A DNA stretch of 64,000 nucleotides from an uncultured Rickettsiales bacterium. Its GTDB lineage: Bacteria; Pseudomonadota; Alphaproteobacteria; Rickettsiales; Rickettsiaceae. The notes under the pieces are model-generated. The model saw nothing but the letters and a program-made list of their open reading frames with translations, was not told the DNA's origin and ran no database searches. Made by a program: the position numbers and the translations under genes. Location: assembly GCA_903952265.1 (NCBI GenBank), contig CAJBEU010000001.1, positions 115,992-179,991 of the forward strand, written 5' to 3'. Shown one piece after another: positions 35,911 to 47,038 of the stretch; within the stretch, counting starts at the first letter, position 1, and each line of letters opens with the position of its first letter.

Positions 35911-35987
<77 letters not shown>

Positions 35988-36087
35988 ACGAGAGTAGATT
36001 CTATATCAGACTCATCCTTTGTACAAGATTTTAACTCTTAGCTCAACGTTGTCTGAGGTATGTCTCGCGTTATTGATTTAGGCTTAA

Positions 36088-37401
36088 TTAACCAAACTTT
36101 AAGGCTTTTTTTGATAATTGACTTTTATTCTGAAGTTGATTTTCAAGTATTTTGTTAGTTGTGTAGATTTGAAGTCTGTCATTTGTAACGGACATCGAAA
36201 TCACATTTTTCAGTTTTAAATTCATGCAAAGTAATGTTTGACCATTGTATGGATCCAGAACAATCAGATTTCCAGTTCTTGAAAGCAGTACCAAATTGCT
36301 GTTAATACATAAAGGAGCAAGAAACTCATGCATAATTTTTGAATTAAGCTGTAGATCGGTCGCCCAAATAATTTCTCCATTTAAAGTGTTAATAGCAATT
36401 GCTTGTCGGGCAAGTGTTATTGCAAATAAAGTGTTGCCAATTTGTGCAAGTCTTTGTAGTGATTGAATATTTTTACTCCAAATTACGCGTTCTTTTTTAA
36501 CATCGTATTTTTGAATCATGCCTGTATGATTGCCCAAATAAAGGAATGAATTATTGTTATCCAGAATTGGTTGGCTTATGAGGCCTGGCATAAATAAATT
36601 GATCGGGCCGCCTTTTGCAAAAGGTTTGGGTATCTGCAATATTGGTTTACCTATTTGCTTTGTATTAACAAGAGTTAATTGTCCACAAAAGTGGTTTGAG
36701 AATAGCAAGTTGTCTCTGTAAAGCACTGGCTGCATTTTTGATTCAATTGCAATTGGGTCCGGTATTCCAGATGCTGTATACAAAATGCGTCCACTTGGTG
36801 TGTTAACTGCATATAGATTAGAAGTGTCGTTAAAGTAGGCTACATCATCTGTGACGCATACCCCAGAGGTCACTTTATCCTGTAATTTTCTGTAACAGAC
36901 TTCGCTTCCATCTTTTGCCGATAACACAATGAAATATTGGTTAACTGTTACGTATAGTTTTGTGTCTTTATGCATTAAAGATGCAGAGGAGCTTTTGGCG
37001 TTTTTTAGCTTAAAGCCTAAATCATAAGACCAGTGTAATTTTTTATCTTTATTGCAATAAGATTTGACATGACCACTACGGGTCATAATAAAGGTGGCGT
37101 CTTTGGTTGATATCGCATCTGTTACAATTTCATTGCTTGATTCGAATATATTGCTTATTTTCCATGAATTTAAAGTGCCAGAAACTTTAAAATTAGGCAA
37201 AGCATTCACATTGATCGAATCTTCCCACGAGCAACTTCGTGTCATTTCAGGAAGTATAACTCTATGCTTTACGTCTAATGCTGAATTTTTGATTTCCACT
37301 CTTTGAAACACTCCGGCTATCGATTTGGGTGTCTTACTAAATAAACCACAGCCGCTAAGTATTACCGAAAGGGATGCAGCTAGAAACGCTAATTTTAACA
37401 T
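36088..37401 (-). CDS. bamB: outer membrane assembly lipoprotein BamB
   Basis: 437 residues. BamB is a beta-propeller lipoprotein that helps the BAM complex insert outer-membrane beta-barrels. The lipobox LSVILSGC places Cys18 as the lipidated residue. Repeated PQQ-type blades follow, for example FIMTRSGHVKSYCNKDKKLHW, LYVTVNQYFIVLSAKDGSEV and LVLLSRTGNLIVLDPYNGQ. It follows a single-span protein with a 23-bp gap, a pairing (yfgM-bamB) common in proteobacteria. With lspA and secA in this window it shows that a double-membrane envelope is maintained. Confidence 0.9.
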   Translation of the reverse strand: MLKLAFLAASLSVILSGCGLFSKTPKSIAGVFQRVEIKNSALDVKHRVILPEMTRSCSWEDSINVNALPNFKVSGTLNSWKISNIFESSNEIVTDAISTKDATFIMTRSGHVKSYCNKDKKLHWSYDLGFKLKNAKSSSASLMHKDTKLYVTVNQYFIVLSAKDGSEVCYRKLQDKVTSGVCVTDDVAYFNDTSNLYAVNTPSGRILYTASGIPDPIAIESKMQPVLYRDNLLFSNHFCGQLTLVNTKQIGKPILQIPKPFAKGGPINLFMPGLISQPILDNNNSFLYLGNHTGMIQKYDVKKERVIWSKNIQSLQRLAQIGNTLFAITLARQAIAINTLNGEIIWATDLQLNSKIMHEFLAPLCINSNLVLLSRTGNLIVLDPYNGQTLLCMNLKLKNVISMSVTNDRLQIYTTNKILENQLQNKSQLSKKALKFG

Positions 37402-37424
37402 TTTAGGGACCTTTTTTTGTGTTG

Positions 37425-38069
37425 TTATTGTATCGATGATAAAACCGCTTTGGCTTCTTCTTTTAGGCTATTTGAGCAATGCTGAGAATATAAAACTGCG
37501 TTTAGCATCTCTTTTGCCTTGCTAACTTGACCGATTTTGATGCAAAAAATGGCATTTAAAATGTCAGCGCGTCCGGTAAAAAGCCTATTTTCTTCGGAAT
37601 CTTGTGTAAAATAAGACGCATAAGCTGAAAATTTTTCTTTATTCAGATTATCCATGTCTAGTGAGATGCTCATCCATATTATTCGCGCAACAGCTCCGAC
37701 ATCAGAGTTGCTAGAATTTGTTCGTAAAATCAGTTCATCTAGCTTTTGCAAGGCGCTCAACTTATCATTTTCTTTTATCAAAGAGTGAATTTTACTTAAT
37801 TCTAGAATTGCAAAAGAGGGTCGTGTATTAACCAATTGTGATTGGTTTGACTCCATTCTATCTGTATCTGACAGATTTAGAGAGTCCAGTATTAATTGAT
37901 TCGTTATTTGTATGTCTTGATTGGCCCATTTTTTATTTAGCGCATTCTTATAATAGATAAAAAAAGCGGCGCATAAGGTTATCAAAAACACTATTACGCA
38001 CAGCCTTTTAAACCAAGCAACTGTGTTTAAGTGGTTGTTTTCGGTGTTTATATCTTCAATGATATCCAT
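37425..38069 (-). CDS. single-span membrane protein, YfgM-like
   Basis: 214 residues. A short cytoplasmic N-terminus (DIIEDINTENNH) precedes one membrane span (LCVIVFLITLCAAFFIYY, about residues 28-45), and the rest is a helical periplasmic domain with TPR-like pairs. YfgM proteins of this build bind the SecYEG translocon and periplasmic chaperones and are usually encoded just before bamB, as here. Sequence identity is low, so the assignment rests on topology and position. It is part of the proS-yfgM-bamB run on the minus strand. Confidence 0.65.
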   Translation of the reverse strand: MDIIEDINTENNHLNTVAWFKRLCVIVFLITLCAAFFIYYKNALNKKWANQDIQITNQLILDSLNLSDTDRMESNQSQLVNTRPSFAILELSKIHSLIKENDKLSALQKLDELILRTNSSNSDVGAVARIIWMSISLDMDNLNKEKFSAYASYFTQDSEENRLFTGRADILNAIFCIKIGQVSKAKEMLNAVLYSQHCSNSLKEEAKAVLSSIQ

Positions 38070-38123
38070 GAAGTTTTTCTTAACAAAATGTTTTTCAATA
38101 CGTAATTGATTTAACCCAGAGTT

Positions 38124-39422
38124 TTATATTATAGCTGACAGGTGTTTTGCTAAATTCTCTTTTGATAGAATCTCAGTTGTGCTTTGATCTCTTAGTTTAA
38201 TCTCTAAGCTCTGAGAAGCAATTAGTTTTCTCCCTATTCGGATCTGAATTGGTATTCCTATTAAATCTTGAAGAGCAAATTTTTGACCAGGAGAGCTTTT
38301 GGAATCATCATACAGCGTATCTTTACAAATTTTTGAAGCAACGTCATAGATTTCTTCAGCCAATTTAACACAATCCTCATTATTAACGTCAAGATTTGCT
38401 ATTCCTATTTTAAAGGGAGCCAAGTTGTTAGGCCATAAAATTCCCGCATCATCGTGATGAGTTTCTATAATTGCAGCAACAACACGGGAAACTCCAATGC
38501 CATAGCACCCCATCTCTACAGCCTTTAGCTCTCCCTCTTTATTTTGTATTTTTGCGTTCATCGGAATAGAATATTTATTGGACAATAAAAAAGTGTGCCC
38601 TACTTCGATTCCCTTACTTTGTTTTAATTGTCCCGATATGCGCTCGTCTTTTGGATTATGTTTTTCATCTGTTGCAGCATAAAGGTTTGCAATGTCTTTT
38701 ATAATGTTCTCGTTCAATGATGCTTGAAAAAGCAAATCTGCTAGGGCTGGATCAAAGTACAGAGTACTTTCTCCAACGTCAGCAAGGACGTGAAATTCGT
38801 GACTAAAGTCTCCTCCTATAGCTCCTGAGTCGGCTTCTAAAGGTAAAACTTTTAGACCTAATTTATGAAAAATTTTCAGGTAAGTAGCATACATTTTCCA
38901 ATAAGACTTTTCAGAGCTTTGGACATCGATGTCAAAAGAATAAGCATCTTGCAAAAGAAATTCTCTAGCTCTCATTAAGCCAAATCTTGGCCTAATTTCA
39001 TCTCTAAATTTCCATTGAATTTGGTAAAAGATTTTTGGTAACTCCTGATAAGATCTTACGTTATTGCGGAATATATCTGTGGAGAGTTCTTCTGCGGTGG
39101 GGCCAAAAATTAATTCTTGTTGATGCCTATCTTGCATACGCAGCATTTCTTTTCCGTATATTTCATATCTCCGAGATTGTTGCCAAAGGGAGGCTGGTTG
39201 CAAACAAGGCATTAGCATTTCTATGCATCCTGAATTATCTAATTCTATTCTGATCACTTCTTCTACTTTTTTGAGAACTTTTAATCCAAGAGGAAGCCAA
39301 GCATACAGGCCAGAGCACAATTGGCGAATCATTCCTGAGCGCAGCATCAGGGAATGAGATTTTATTGTTGCTTCTCTTGGCTCTTGTGCAATCAAAGGAA
39401 GAAAGTATTTTGATACTCTCAT
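38124..39422 (-). CDS. proS: prolyl-tRNA synthetase, short bacterial type
   Basis: 432 residues. Class II aminoacyl-tRNA synthetase that charges tRNA-Pro. The motif 2 region FRDEIRPRFGLMRAREFLLQDAY and motif 3 GCYGIGVSRVVAAIIE are clear, and the start MRVSKYFLPLIAQEP matches bacterial ProRS. The editing (INS) domain is missing, so the protein is of the short mitochondrial/alphaproteobacterial type (about 430-440 residues versus about 570 in E. coli). The C-terminal anticodon-binding segment is present. The start overlaps the holA stop by 4 bp, indicating coupled translation. A 52-bp piece near its 3' end is copied exactly at 25.9 kb. Confidence 0.96.
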   Translation of the reverse strand: MRVSKYFLPLIAQEPREATIKSHSLMLRSGMIRQLCSGLYAWLPLGLKVLKKVEEVIRIELDNSGCIEMLMPCLQPASLWQQSRRYEIYGKEMLRMQDRHQQELIFGPTAEELSTDIFRNNVRSYQELPKIFYQIQWKFRDEIRPRFGLMRAREFLLQDAYSFDIDVQSSEKSYWKMYATYLKIFHKLGLKVLPLEADSGAIGGDFSHEFHVLADVGESTLYFDPALADLLFQASLNENIIKDIANLYAATDEKHNPKDERISGQLKQSKGIEVGHTFLLSNKYSIPMNAKIQNKEGELKAVEMGCYGIGVSRVVAAIIETHHDDAGILWPNNLAPFKIGIANLDVNNEDCVKLAEEIYDVASKICKDTLYDDSKSSPGQKFALQDLIGIPIQIRIGRKLIASQSLEIKLRDQSTTEILSKENLAKHLSAII

Positions 39423-40426
39423 AGGTGTTTTGGAGTTAAAAAGCTACGAAATTCAACTGTATTTAATGCAAGATACAAAGATTCTAGCAATTGGCTAGAG
39501 GGGCCATTTTTCAAAGCTTTTTCTGTTTTGTACAAAACATTTAGAGCCTGAATTGCTGTTTTTTTTGAAATAGAGGTAGCAATAGTTTTGAAAGACTCTA
39601 GGTATTTAAAAAATATGGGGGGATCAAGTTCCAAGATTGCTTTTTCCAAAGGCTGGTTTGAGGTTAATACCCAGACAAGGTTAAGGTAATATCTAATTAG
39701 GGTGCGAATTATCAGGATATCTGGTATTGCGTTTTGTTTTGCAGAGCTTAGTTTTTCTAGATATTTTTTAAAATTTTGCTCGGCAAGTGCTATAAAGATT
39801 TCGTCTAAAGACGTGAAGTTAGCGCAGCTGATTATCGATTGCAACTCCTTGGTGCCTACGATTTTCTTATCTAAGAAAAAGCTTTTTAGCTTTTCTATCT
39901 CTTTAAAAAAAGAGTTCTGATTTGGAGTAAGATTCTGTATCAGATAGTGTTTTGCCTCTTGATCTATAAAGTAACCTTTTAAGCTTGCCTCAATCATCGC
40001 CCAACTATTCTCAGCTGCATAACATCCGATTGATGCAGCCCACGGGCAATTATCGCAAAGCTTTCTGATAGAAGAACTTTTTGAAGTTTCTTTTTGTATA
40101 AATATTACGACATTGCTAGATTCTGACCTCTCTATTGCTTTCCAAAAGGCGGTGTCTATCGAATTTGGAACGTCGATGATTTTGACAATCTCTCGCTCGG
40201 AAAAAAGATTTAGACTCGCTAGAACGCAGTAGAAGCCTTCCTCGCTGATGTCACTATGTAAGATAGATCTTACCGTACCTTCCAAAGAGCGTGCAATCTT
40301 TTTGCATAATTCTTCGATAAGGCTCAAATCAGGACCGTATAAAAGTACAGTTTTGATAGTATTGCCTTTTATTTTATCTATAACGCTATCTATTTTTTGA
40401 GGAGTAAAGCGCATGGAAAAGGACAA
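39419..40426 (-). CDS. holA: DNA polymerase III delta subunit
   Basis: 335 residues. The delta subunit is the clamp-opening wrench of the clamp loader. The alphaproteobacterial HolA pattern is visible: a start with RFTPQKIDSVIDKIKGNTIK followed by VLLYGPDLSLIEELCKKI, and the conserved LLNEIEKL-like helix at about residue 180 (SFFKEIEKLKSFF). There is no functional Walker A motif, as is normal for delta. Its stop overlaps the proS start by 4 bp. A 34-bp stretch encoding WAMIEASLK is echoed at 34.4 kb. Confidence is less than for other replication genes because HolA is poorly conserved. Confidence 0.82.
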   Translation of the reverse strand: MSFSMRFTPQKIDSVIDKIKGNTIKTVLLYGPDLSLIEELCKKIARSLEGTVRSILHSDISEEGFYCVLASLNLFSEREIVKIIDVPNSIDTAFWKAIERSESSNVVIFIQKETSKSSSIRKLCDNCPWAASIGCYAAENSWAMIEASLKGYFIDQEAKHYLIQNLTPNQNSFFKEIEKLKSFFLDKKIVGTKELQSIISCANFTSLDEIFIALAEQNFKKYLEKLSSAKQNAIPDILIIRTLIRYYLNLVWVLTSNQPLEKAILELDPPIFFKYLESFKTIATSISKKTAIQALNVLYKTEKALKNGPSSQLLESLYLALNTVEFRSFLTPKHL

Positions 40427-40518
40427 TCCAATTTATAAAAACCTGCATCAACGCCCAAAGGGAGATTCTTTTAAGTTACTGTGCAATATTTTTTAAAATA
40501 GCGCGCAAGCTACTTTGA

Positions 40519-40788
40519 TCACTTTCTGAGTCCTAATTTTGCAACAAGATCTTTGTATCGACTTGGACTTTGAGTTTCTAGATAAGCTAAAAATCTTTTT
40601 CTTTGAGCAACTAGCTGCAAAAGCGCTCTTTTTGCTGCAACATCTTTATGTCTTGCTTTGACGTATTCAGTTAGTCCTAAAATCCTGTGCGTCATTAATG
40701 CGCATTGCACTTCGGTTGCACCAGTATCGTTTTCGTTTTTGCCAAACTGTTTTACTATCTCTTGAGTTTTTTCTACAGAAACGATCAT
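40519..40788 (-). CDS. rpsO: 30S ribosomal protein S15 (uS15)
   Basis: 89 residues, the normal length. Binds 16S rRNA at the central domain three-way junction. The conserved block TGATEVQCALMTHRILGLTE and LQLVAQRKRFLAYL match the family, and it ends in YKDLVAKLGLRK. It lies 35 bp after truB, the usual truB-rpsO order; pnp, which normally follows rpsO, is replaced here by holA. Confidence 0.97.
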   Translation of the reverse strand: MIVSVEKTQEIVKQFGKNENDTGATEVQCALMTHRILGLTEYVKARHKDVAAKRALLQLVAQRKRFLAYLETQSPSRYKDLVAKLGLRK

Positions 40789-40823
40789 GTTACGCTTTTA
40801 CTAAAGTTGAATTAGATTTTTCG

Positions 40824-41744
40824 TTATTTTAAAACTTTTTTTGCTTTAAAGACACCGCTTGAGTCGACACTACCAATGGCAATCAGTAATCGCTCATGAT
40901 AAGCAACAAAAGGCCCAGCCTTGTAGTTTAATCCTTTCAGACTGAGGCCTTGCTGCACTTTTGTGCTCTGGTCCGCATTCAAAATAATCTTTTCCATATT
41001 ACTTAAGATAAAGTCCAAAGGCAACAAACGTTTTAGTACTTGATCTAACCTATTCTCTGAATTAATTGCAAATACATCAAAGGCATTATCAAATTCAAAC
41101 TCTCCGCACGCTTTGCGAATAAGATCTGAGATTACTCCGCATGTGTTAAGACTTTTTGCGATATCTTCTCCAAGGCTTCTAATATAAGTGCCGCTTGAAC
41201 ACTTAGTTAGATAGGATGCTTCTTTTTTATCAGCCTGATAGGATATCAAGTTTAGCGTTTTTATTTCTATATTCCTTGCAGCAAGATCTATGCTTTTATT
41301 TTGCCTGGCCAACTTATAGGATCTTTCTCCATTGACCTTAATGGCTGAATATATGGGAGGTACTTGTGAAATCTGACCAATAAAACAATCAGTTTTAGAT
41401 TGCACCTCTTTTAGAGAAGGGATATTTCCACTTTCTTCGACGATTTTTCCCTCTAAATCTCCTGTATCCGTACGTTGGCCGAATCTTATAGTAAACTCAT
41501 AACACTTATAACCAGGAGTAAGGTACTCTATAAGCCTTGTTGCTTTGCCAATTGCAATAGGCAAAACTCCAGATGCCAGAGGATCAAGAGTGCCTGCATG
41601 CCCTACTTTGTGCATTCCTCTTCCTAAAGAAGAGTCCAAAAGATTCTTTATAGTGCTCACCAAAGCTGCGGAAGATATACCTTTTGGCTTTATTAAATTT
41701 AGCCACCCGGAATATTTTGTTGTCTTAGAGGGTATTTGAAGCAC
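40824..41744 (-). CDS. truB: tRNA pseudouridine-55 synthase
   Basis: 306 residues. TruB makes pseudouridine 55 in the T loop of tRNAs. The N-terminal GWLNLIKPKGISSAALVSTI and the catalytic box KVGHAGTLDPLASGVLPIA, in which the Asp of GTLDP is the nucleophile, are intact. KYKCYEF-like and GTYIRSLGEDI segments follow (here CSSGTYIRSLGEDIA). A short PUA-like C-terminal end is present. It starts 3 bp after rbfA and precedes rpsO, as in the nus-infB clusters of many bacteria, though infB itself is absent here. Confidence 0.96.
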   Translation of the reverse strand: MLQIPSKTTKYSGWLNLIKPKGISSAALVSTIKNLLDSSLGRGMHKVGHAGTLDPLASGVLPIAIGKATRLIEYLTPGYKCYEFTIRFGQRTDTGDLEGKIVEESGNIPSLKEVQSKTDCFIGQISQVPPIYSAIKVNGERSYKLARQNKSIDLAARNIEIKTLNLISYQADKKEASYLTKCSSGTYIRSLGEDIAKSLNTCGVISDLIRKACGEFEFDNAFDVFAINSENRLDQVLKRLLPLDFILSNMEKIILNADQSTKVQQGLSLKGLNYKAGPFVAYHERLLIAIGSVDSSGVFKAKKVLK

Positions 41745-41747
41745 GTT

Positions 41748-42125
41748 TTAGACCGGAGGCAAGGTTGGTTCGATCTGGCTCAATATCTTGGCTACTTGAG
41801 ATTCATTATCGATACCAATTTCTTCAAGAAATCTTATTTCAGGAGCGAATTTTAACTGTATTTCGTTTGACAGCAAAAACCTAATTCTTTTTTTATGTTG
41901 ATTTAAAATCGCAATTAGCTCACTAGCTCGCATTTTACTACCTGTCTCGGGCAACACAAAAAAAGAGCAAAGGCGTAGATCTGAAGATACTTTTACCTGA
42001 GTAACTGTCAAATGCAGTCCATCTAGCACGCTATCAATAGAGTAAAGCCTGGAGAAAATCTTGGTCATCGCAGCACGTGCGCTGCTTGCAACTCGCTCTA
42101 CTCTGAAAGATTGAGTATTTACCAT
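41748..42125 (-). CDS. rbfA: ribosome-binding factor A
   Basis: 125 residues from the ATG at 42125. RbfA is a cold-shock 30S assembly factor that acts on the 16S 5' region. The family pattern is seen in SFRVERVASSARAAMTKIFS, LTVTQVKVSSDLRLCSFFV and ELIAILNQHKKRIRFLLSNE. I chose this start because MVNTQSFRVERV matches the family, and because its ATG overlaps the lspA stop as TAATG, a coupling signal; a longer frame runs into lspA. It precedes truB. Confidence 0.9.
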   Translation of the reverse strand: MVNTQSFRVERVASSARAAMTKIFSRLYSIDSVLDGLHLTVTQVKVSSDLRLCSFFVLPETGSKMRASELIAILNQHKKRIRFLLSNEIQLKFAPEIRFLEEIGIDNESQVAKILSQIEPTLPPV

Positions 42126-42586
42126 TATCTTCCTCTTTTGATATTTAGCAGGGAATTCCATATTAGGATTAAAGCTCCAAATGCAATGGCCATATCCGCG
42201 ATGTTAAAAATAGGAAAGCAGTATTTTCCAAAATGTATATCTATGAAATCAAGCACCGCTCCATGCAATACTCTGTCTATAACGTTGCTCAATGCTCCAC
42301 CTAAAATCAAACTCCAGGCTACTAGGGTTGAATATTCTCTAATTTTTAAAGCAAATGGGTAAAGATGTGCCAAAACAACGCTACTGATTACCAAAAATAA
42401 ATTATTCCCGTAATCTAATTTTTCAAACATTCCAAAACTAATTCCCTGATTCCAGATTTGTTTAATACTTATAATTCCAAGAAAACTTGTTCCTATTTCG
42501 GAACTAACAATAGATTTACAGAATTGATCTAATGCTACGGTGCCCACGATAACTGCGTGATTTATTATAATGGTAACGGCTGACAT
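42125..42586 (-). CDS. lspA: lipoprotein signal peptidase LspA
   Basis: 153 residues, four membrane spans. LspA cleaves signal peptides ahead of the lipidated Cys. Both catalytic Asp motifs are present: GALSNVIDRV and FPIFNIADMAI, plus the conserved N-terminal DQFCK and NQGISFGMF (usual NxGxAFG). It serves BamB and other lipoproteins. The stop overlaps the rbfA start. Upstream is a 137-bp gap. Confidence 0.95.
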   Translation of the reverse strand: MSAVTIIINHAVIVGTVALDQFCKSIVSSEIGTSFLGIISIKQIWNQGISFGMFEKLDYGNNLFLVISSVVLAHLYPFALKIREYSTLVAWSLILGGALSNVIDRVLHGAVLDFIDIHFGKYCFPIFNIADMAIAFGALILIWNSLLNIKRGR

Positions 42587-42723
42587 GGTGCGTAGTGAAT
42601 TGTAGGGCCTTGGTGATTTTAAAAAATTGTACTCAGGATTTTATATAAAGATTTAGAAAAGTCGAAAGAACTTTTGAAGAGGTTTTCTAAAAAATTAAAA
42701 ACAAGAGTATTAAAGTTACTTGC

Positions 42724-43641
42724 CTAAGTGGACATAGAGACCACGTAAGTAGGGTAAATTCTGTGTAATTGGCAATGCAGCCTTATTTGAGAAAGGGTCA
42801 AGTCTGCATCATCTTGTTTTTGACGAGCATAAACTGCGGCGTTTCCTGTTGTAACTAAGGCAGTGTCGATTCCAACATTTCTTCCTCCCAAAACGTCTGT
42901 TGTTAGAGTGTCTCCGACCATTAAAATCTTATTTAACTTTGGCCTCAAATTGGCTTGCTGAAAAACATGCAAAAATATCTGTTCAAAGGGTTTTCCTATA
43001 TAAAGCACTGTGCCCCCCATTTTCTCGTATCGTGCAGCAAAATATCCTGCACAATAGGTTTCTACTGTTCCATTTGAGCCAGCAAAATGGGCATCTGGGT
43101 TGATACACACTGCGGGTACATTCAAAACACTTGCGTCCTTTAGAGTTTGAATTATGTAGGGATCGTTTTGTTCTGGGGGCTGTTTGTGTGCAGAGATCAA
43201 CATTAAATTTGCATCCTGCAAGTTGTGGGTTCTTTCAAAGCCAATCTTAGGCAATATGTCGCAGTCTTCATCGGTACCCAATTGAAAAAAAAGTGGTTTA
43301 GAGGAGACTTTATAGTTGGTGAAAAACTTGGATAAATATTCTGAATCAGAAAGTATTTCTTTTGCGACTCCTCCTGCCGTGAAAGCTGACCCTGGTACAA
43401 CATTGATGCCAAAATTTTTCAGCTTTAGTTCCAATTTTGGTGAAAAACAAGAATAGTTCGAGACGAAGAAGACATTTTTTGACGCTATCAATCTATTGAC
43501 ACGATCAACTATTTTGGTGTCTGTTTTTCTTCCTTCAGAAGAATCCATAATTATGACCCCCCAAACATCAAATAAGATAGTATCGTATTCTTGCGAGATT
43601 TCTTCGATGCAGTGAATTTTTTCTAGATCTTGCTGTACCAT
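42724..43641 (-). CDS. HAD-superfamily subfamily IIA hydrolase-like protein
   Basis: 305 residues. The N-terminal nucleophile loop reads DTILFDVWGVIIMDS, with Trp in place of the second Asp of the usual DxD. This DxWG form is typical of an alphaproteobacterial HAD-IIA group whose function is unknown. The cap region and a C-terminal GKPFEQIF and MVGDTLTTDVLGGRNVG (motifs III and IV) match NagD-type sugar phosphatases. The gene is divergent from gyrB and is probably transcribed alone. Substrate unknown; phosphorylated sugars or nucleotides are usual for the subfamily. Confidence 0.85.
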   Translation of the reverse strand: MVQQDLEKIHCIEEISQEYDTILFDVWGVIIMDSSEGRKTDTKIVDRVNRLIASKNVFFVSNYSCFSPKLELKLKNFGINVVPGSAFTAGGVAKEILSDSEYLSKFFTNYKVSSKPLFFQLGTDEDCDILPKIGFERTHNLQDANLMLISAHKQPPEQNDPYIIQTLKDASVLNVPAVCINPDAHFAGSNGTVETYCAGYFAARYEKMGGTVLYIGKPFEQIFLHVFQQANLRPKLNKILMVGDTLTTDVLGGRNVGIDTALVTTGNAAVYARQKQDDADLTLSQIRLHCQLHRIYPTYVVSMST

Positions 43642-43790
43642 ATTAAGTTCGTTGAGTTTTTAAAAATCAAATTCAAAAGCAAGCTAGAGCAAGTAGAATT
43701 AAGTGTAAAAACACCAACGCCAATTTCAGCAGCCGACCTTTTGAAAATTCTAATACAGAATTAACTCAAATGGCACAAATATGCACTTAA

Positions 43791-46361
<2,571 letters not shown>

Positions 46362-46537
46362 CATAAATCTTTAAGTTGGGTCTTTTGTTGGTCTCAATAT
46401 TAGTTGACACAAAATAACTTGGGGTTTAGTTTCGTAGTAATAGTTGTACTCGATTCTGAGTATAAATGTGCTTTTATTTGTGTTATCGCCTTCCTTTTGT
46501 GTTCGTTTTTGTATAACTCCCTCAGGGTTTTTGAATT

Positions 46538-46768
46538 GTGAGAAAATCTAAAACGACTACAAAGAACAAAAAACTAGATCGGACTGATGTTTTACAAGAC
46601 CTTCAGTACATATGTGAATCTTCCGGAGTTATTACTTCAGCCTTAAGAGAGGGCAAAGATGTAGCCCAGCTACCTAACGGTGACATCATTGTGACCGAAA
46701 TCAGAGTGATCAATACTCAATATAAATGGAACGCTAAGGATAATTGCTTGGTAATTTACGAGGAATAG
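46538..46768 (+). CDS. small conserved-type protein, function unknown
   Basis: 76 residues from a GTG start. A basic N-terminus (RKSKTTTKNKKLDR) is followed by a compact domain: a helix DVLQDLQYICESSG, then ALREGKDVAQLPNGDIIVTE and a beta-rich end with VINTQYKWNAKDNCLVIYEE. Similar small proteins with the order helix, GDIIVTE strand and W-x-x end are found as uncharacterised proteins in Rickettsiales and relatives; I recall this only generally. Its ribosome site is weak. It lies 176 bp after gyrB. Confidence 0.6.
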   Translation: MRKSKTTTKNKKLDRTDVLQDLQYICESSGVITSALREGKDVAQLPNGDIIVTEIRVINTQYKWNAKDNCLVIYEE

Positions 46769-47038
46769 TCAATCTTTTGAACTATCGCTAATCACTGAGG
46801 CTTTTGTCAAAAAAGCATCCTTGCATTGCTACCTTTCAATCAAAAGTTATTCAATTACAACCCTCTCTTATAGGATAAATTTCTTTATTTTGCATGGATT
46901 GTCCAAGCTCTCTAATAAAAAACACTTTTCGTGTGAACTTATTTTTTTCAATCATAATTGCAACTTGAGGTTGATTTAATTGCCATGCAAATTTATCATT
47001 CTCTACAAGTATTTTTTAGTTTTATAACAGGTATAAAA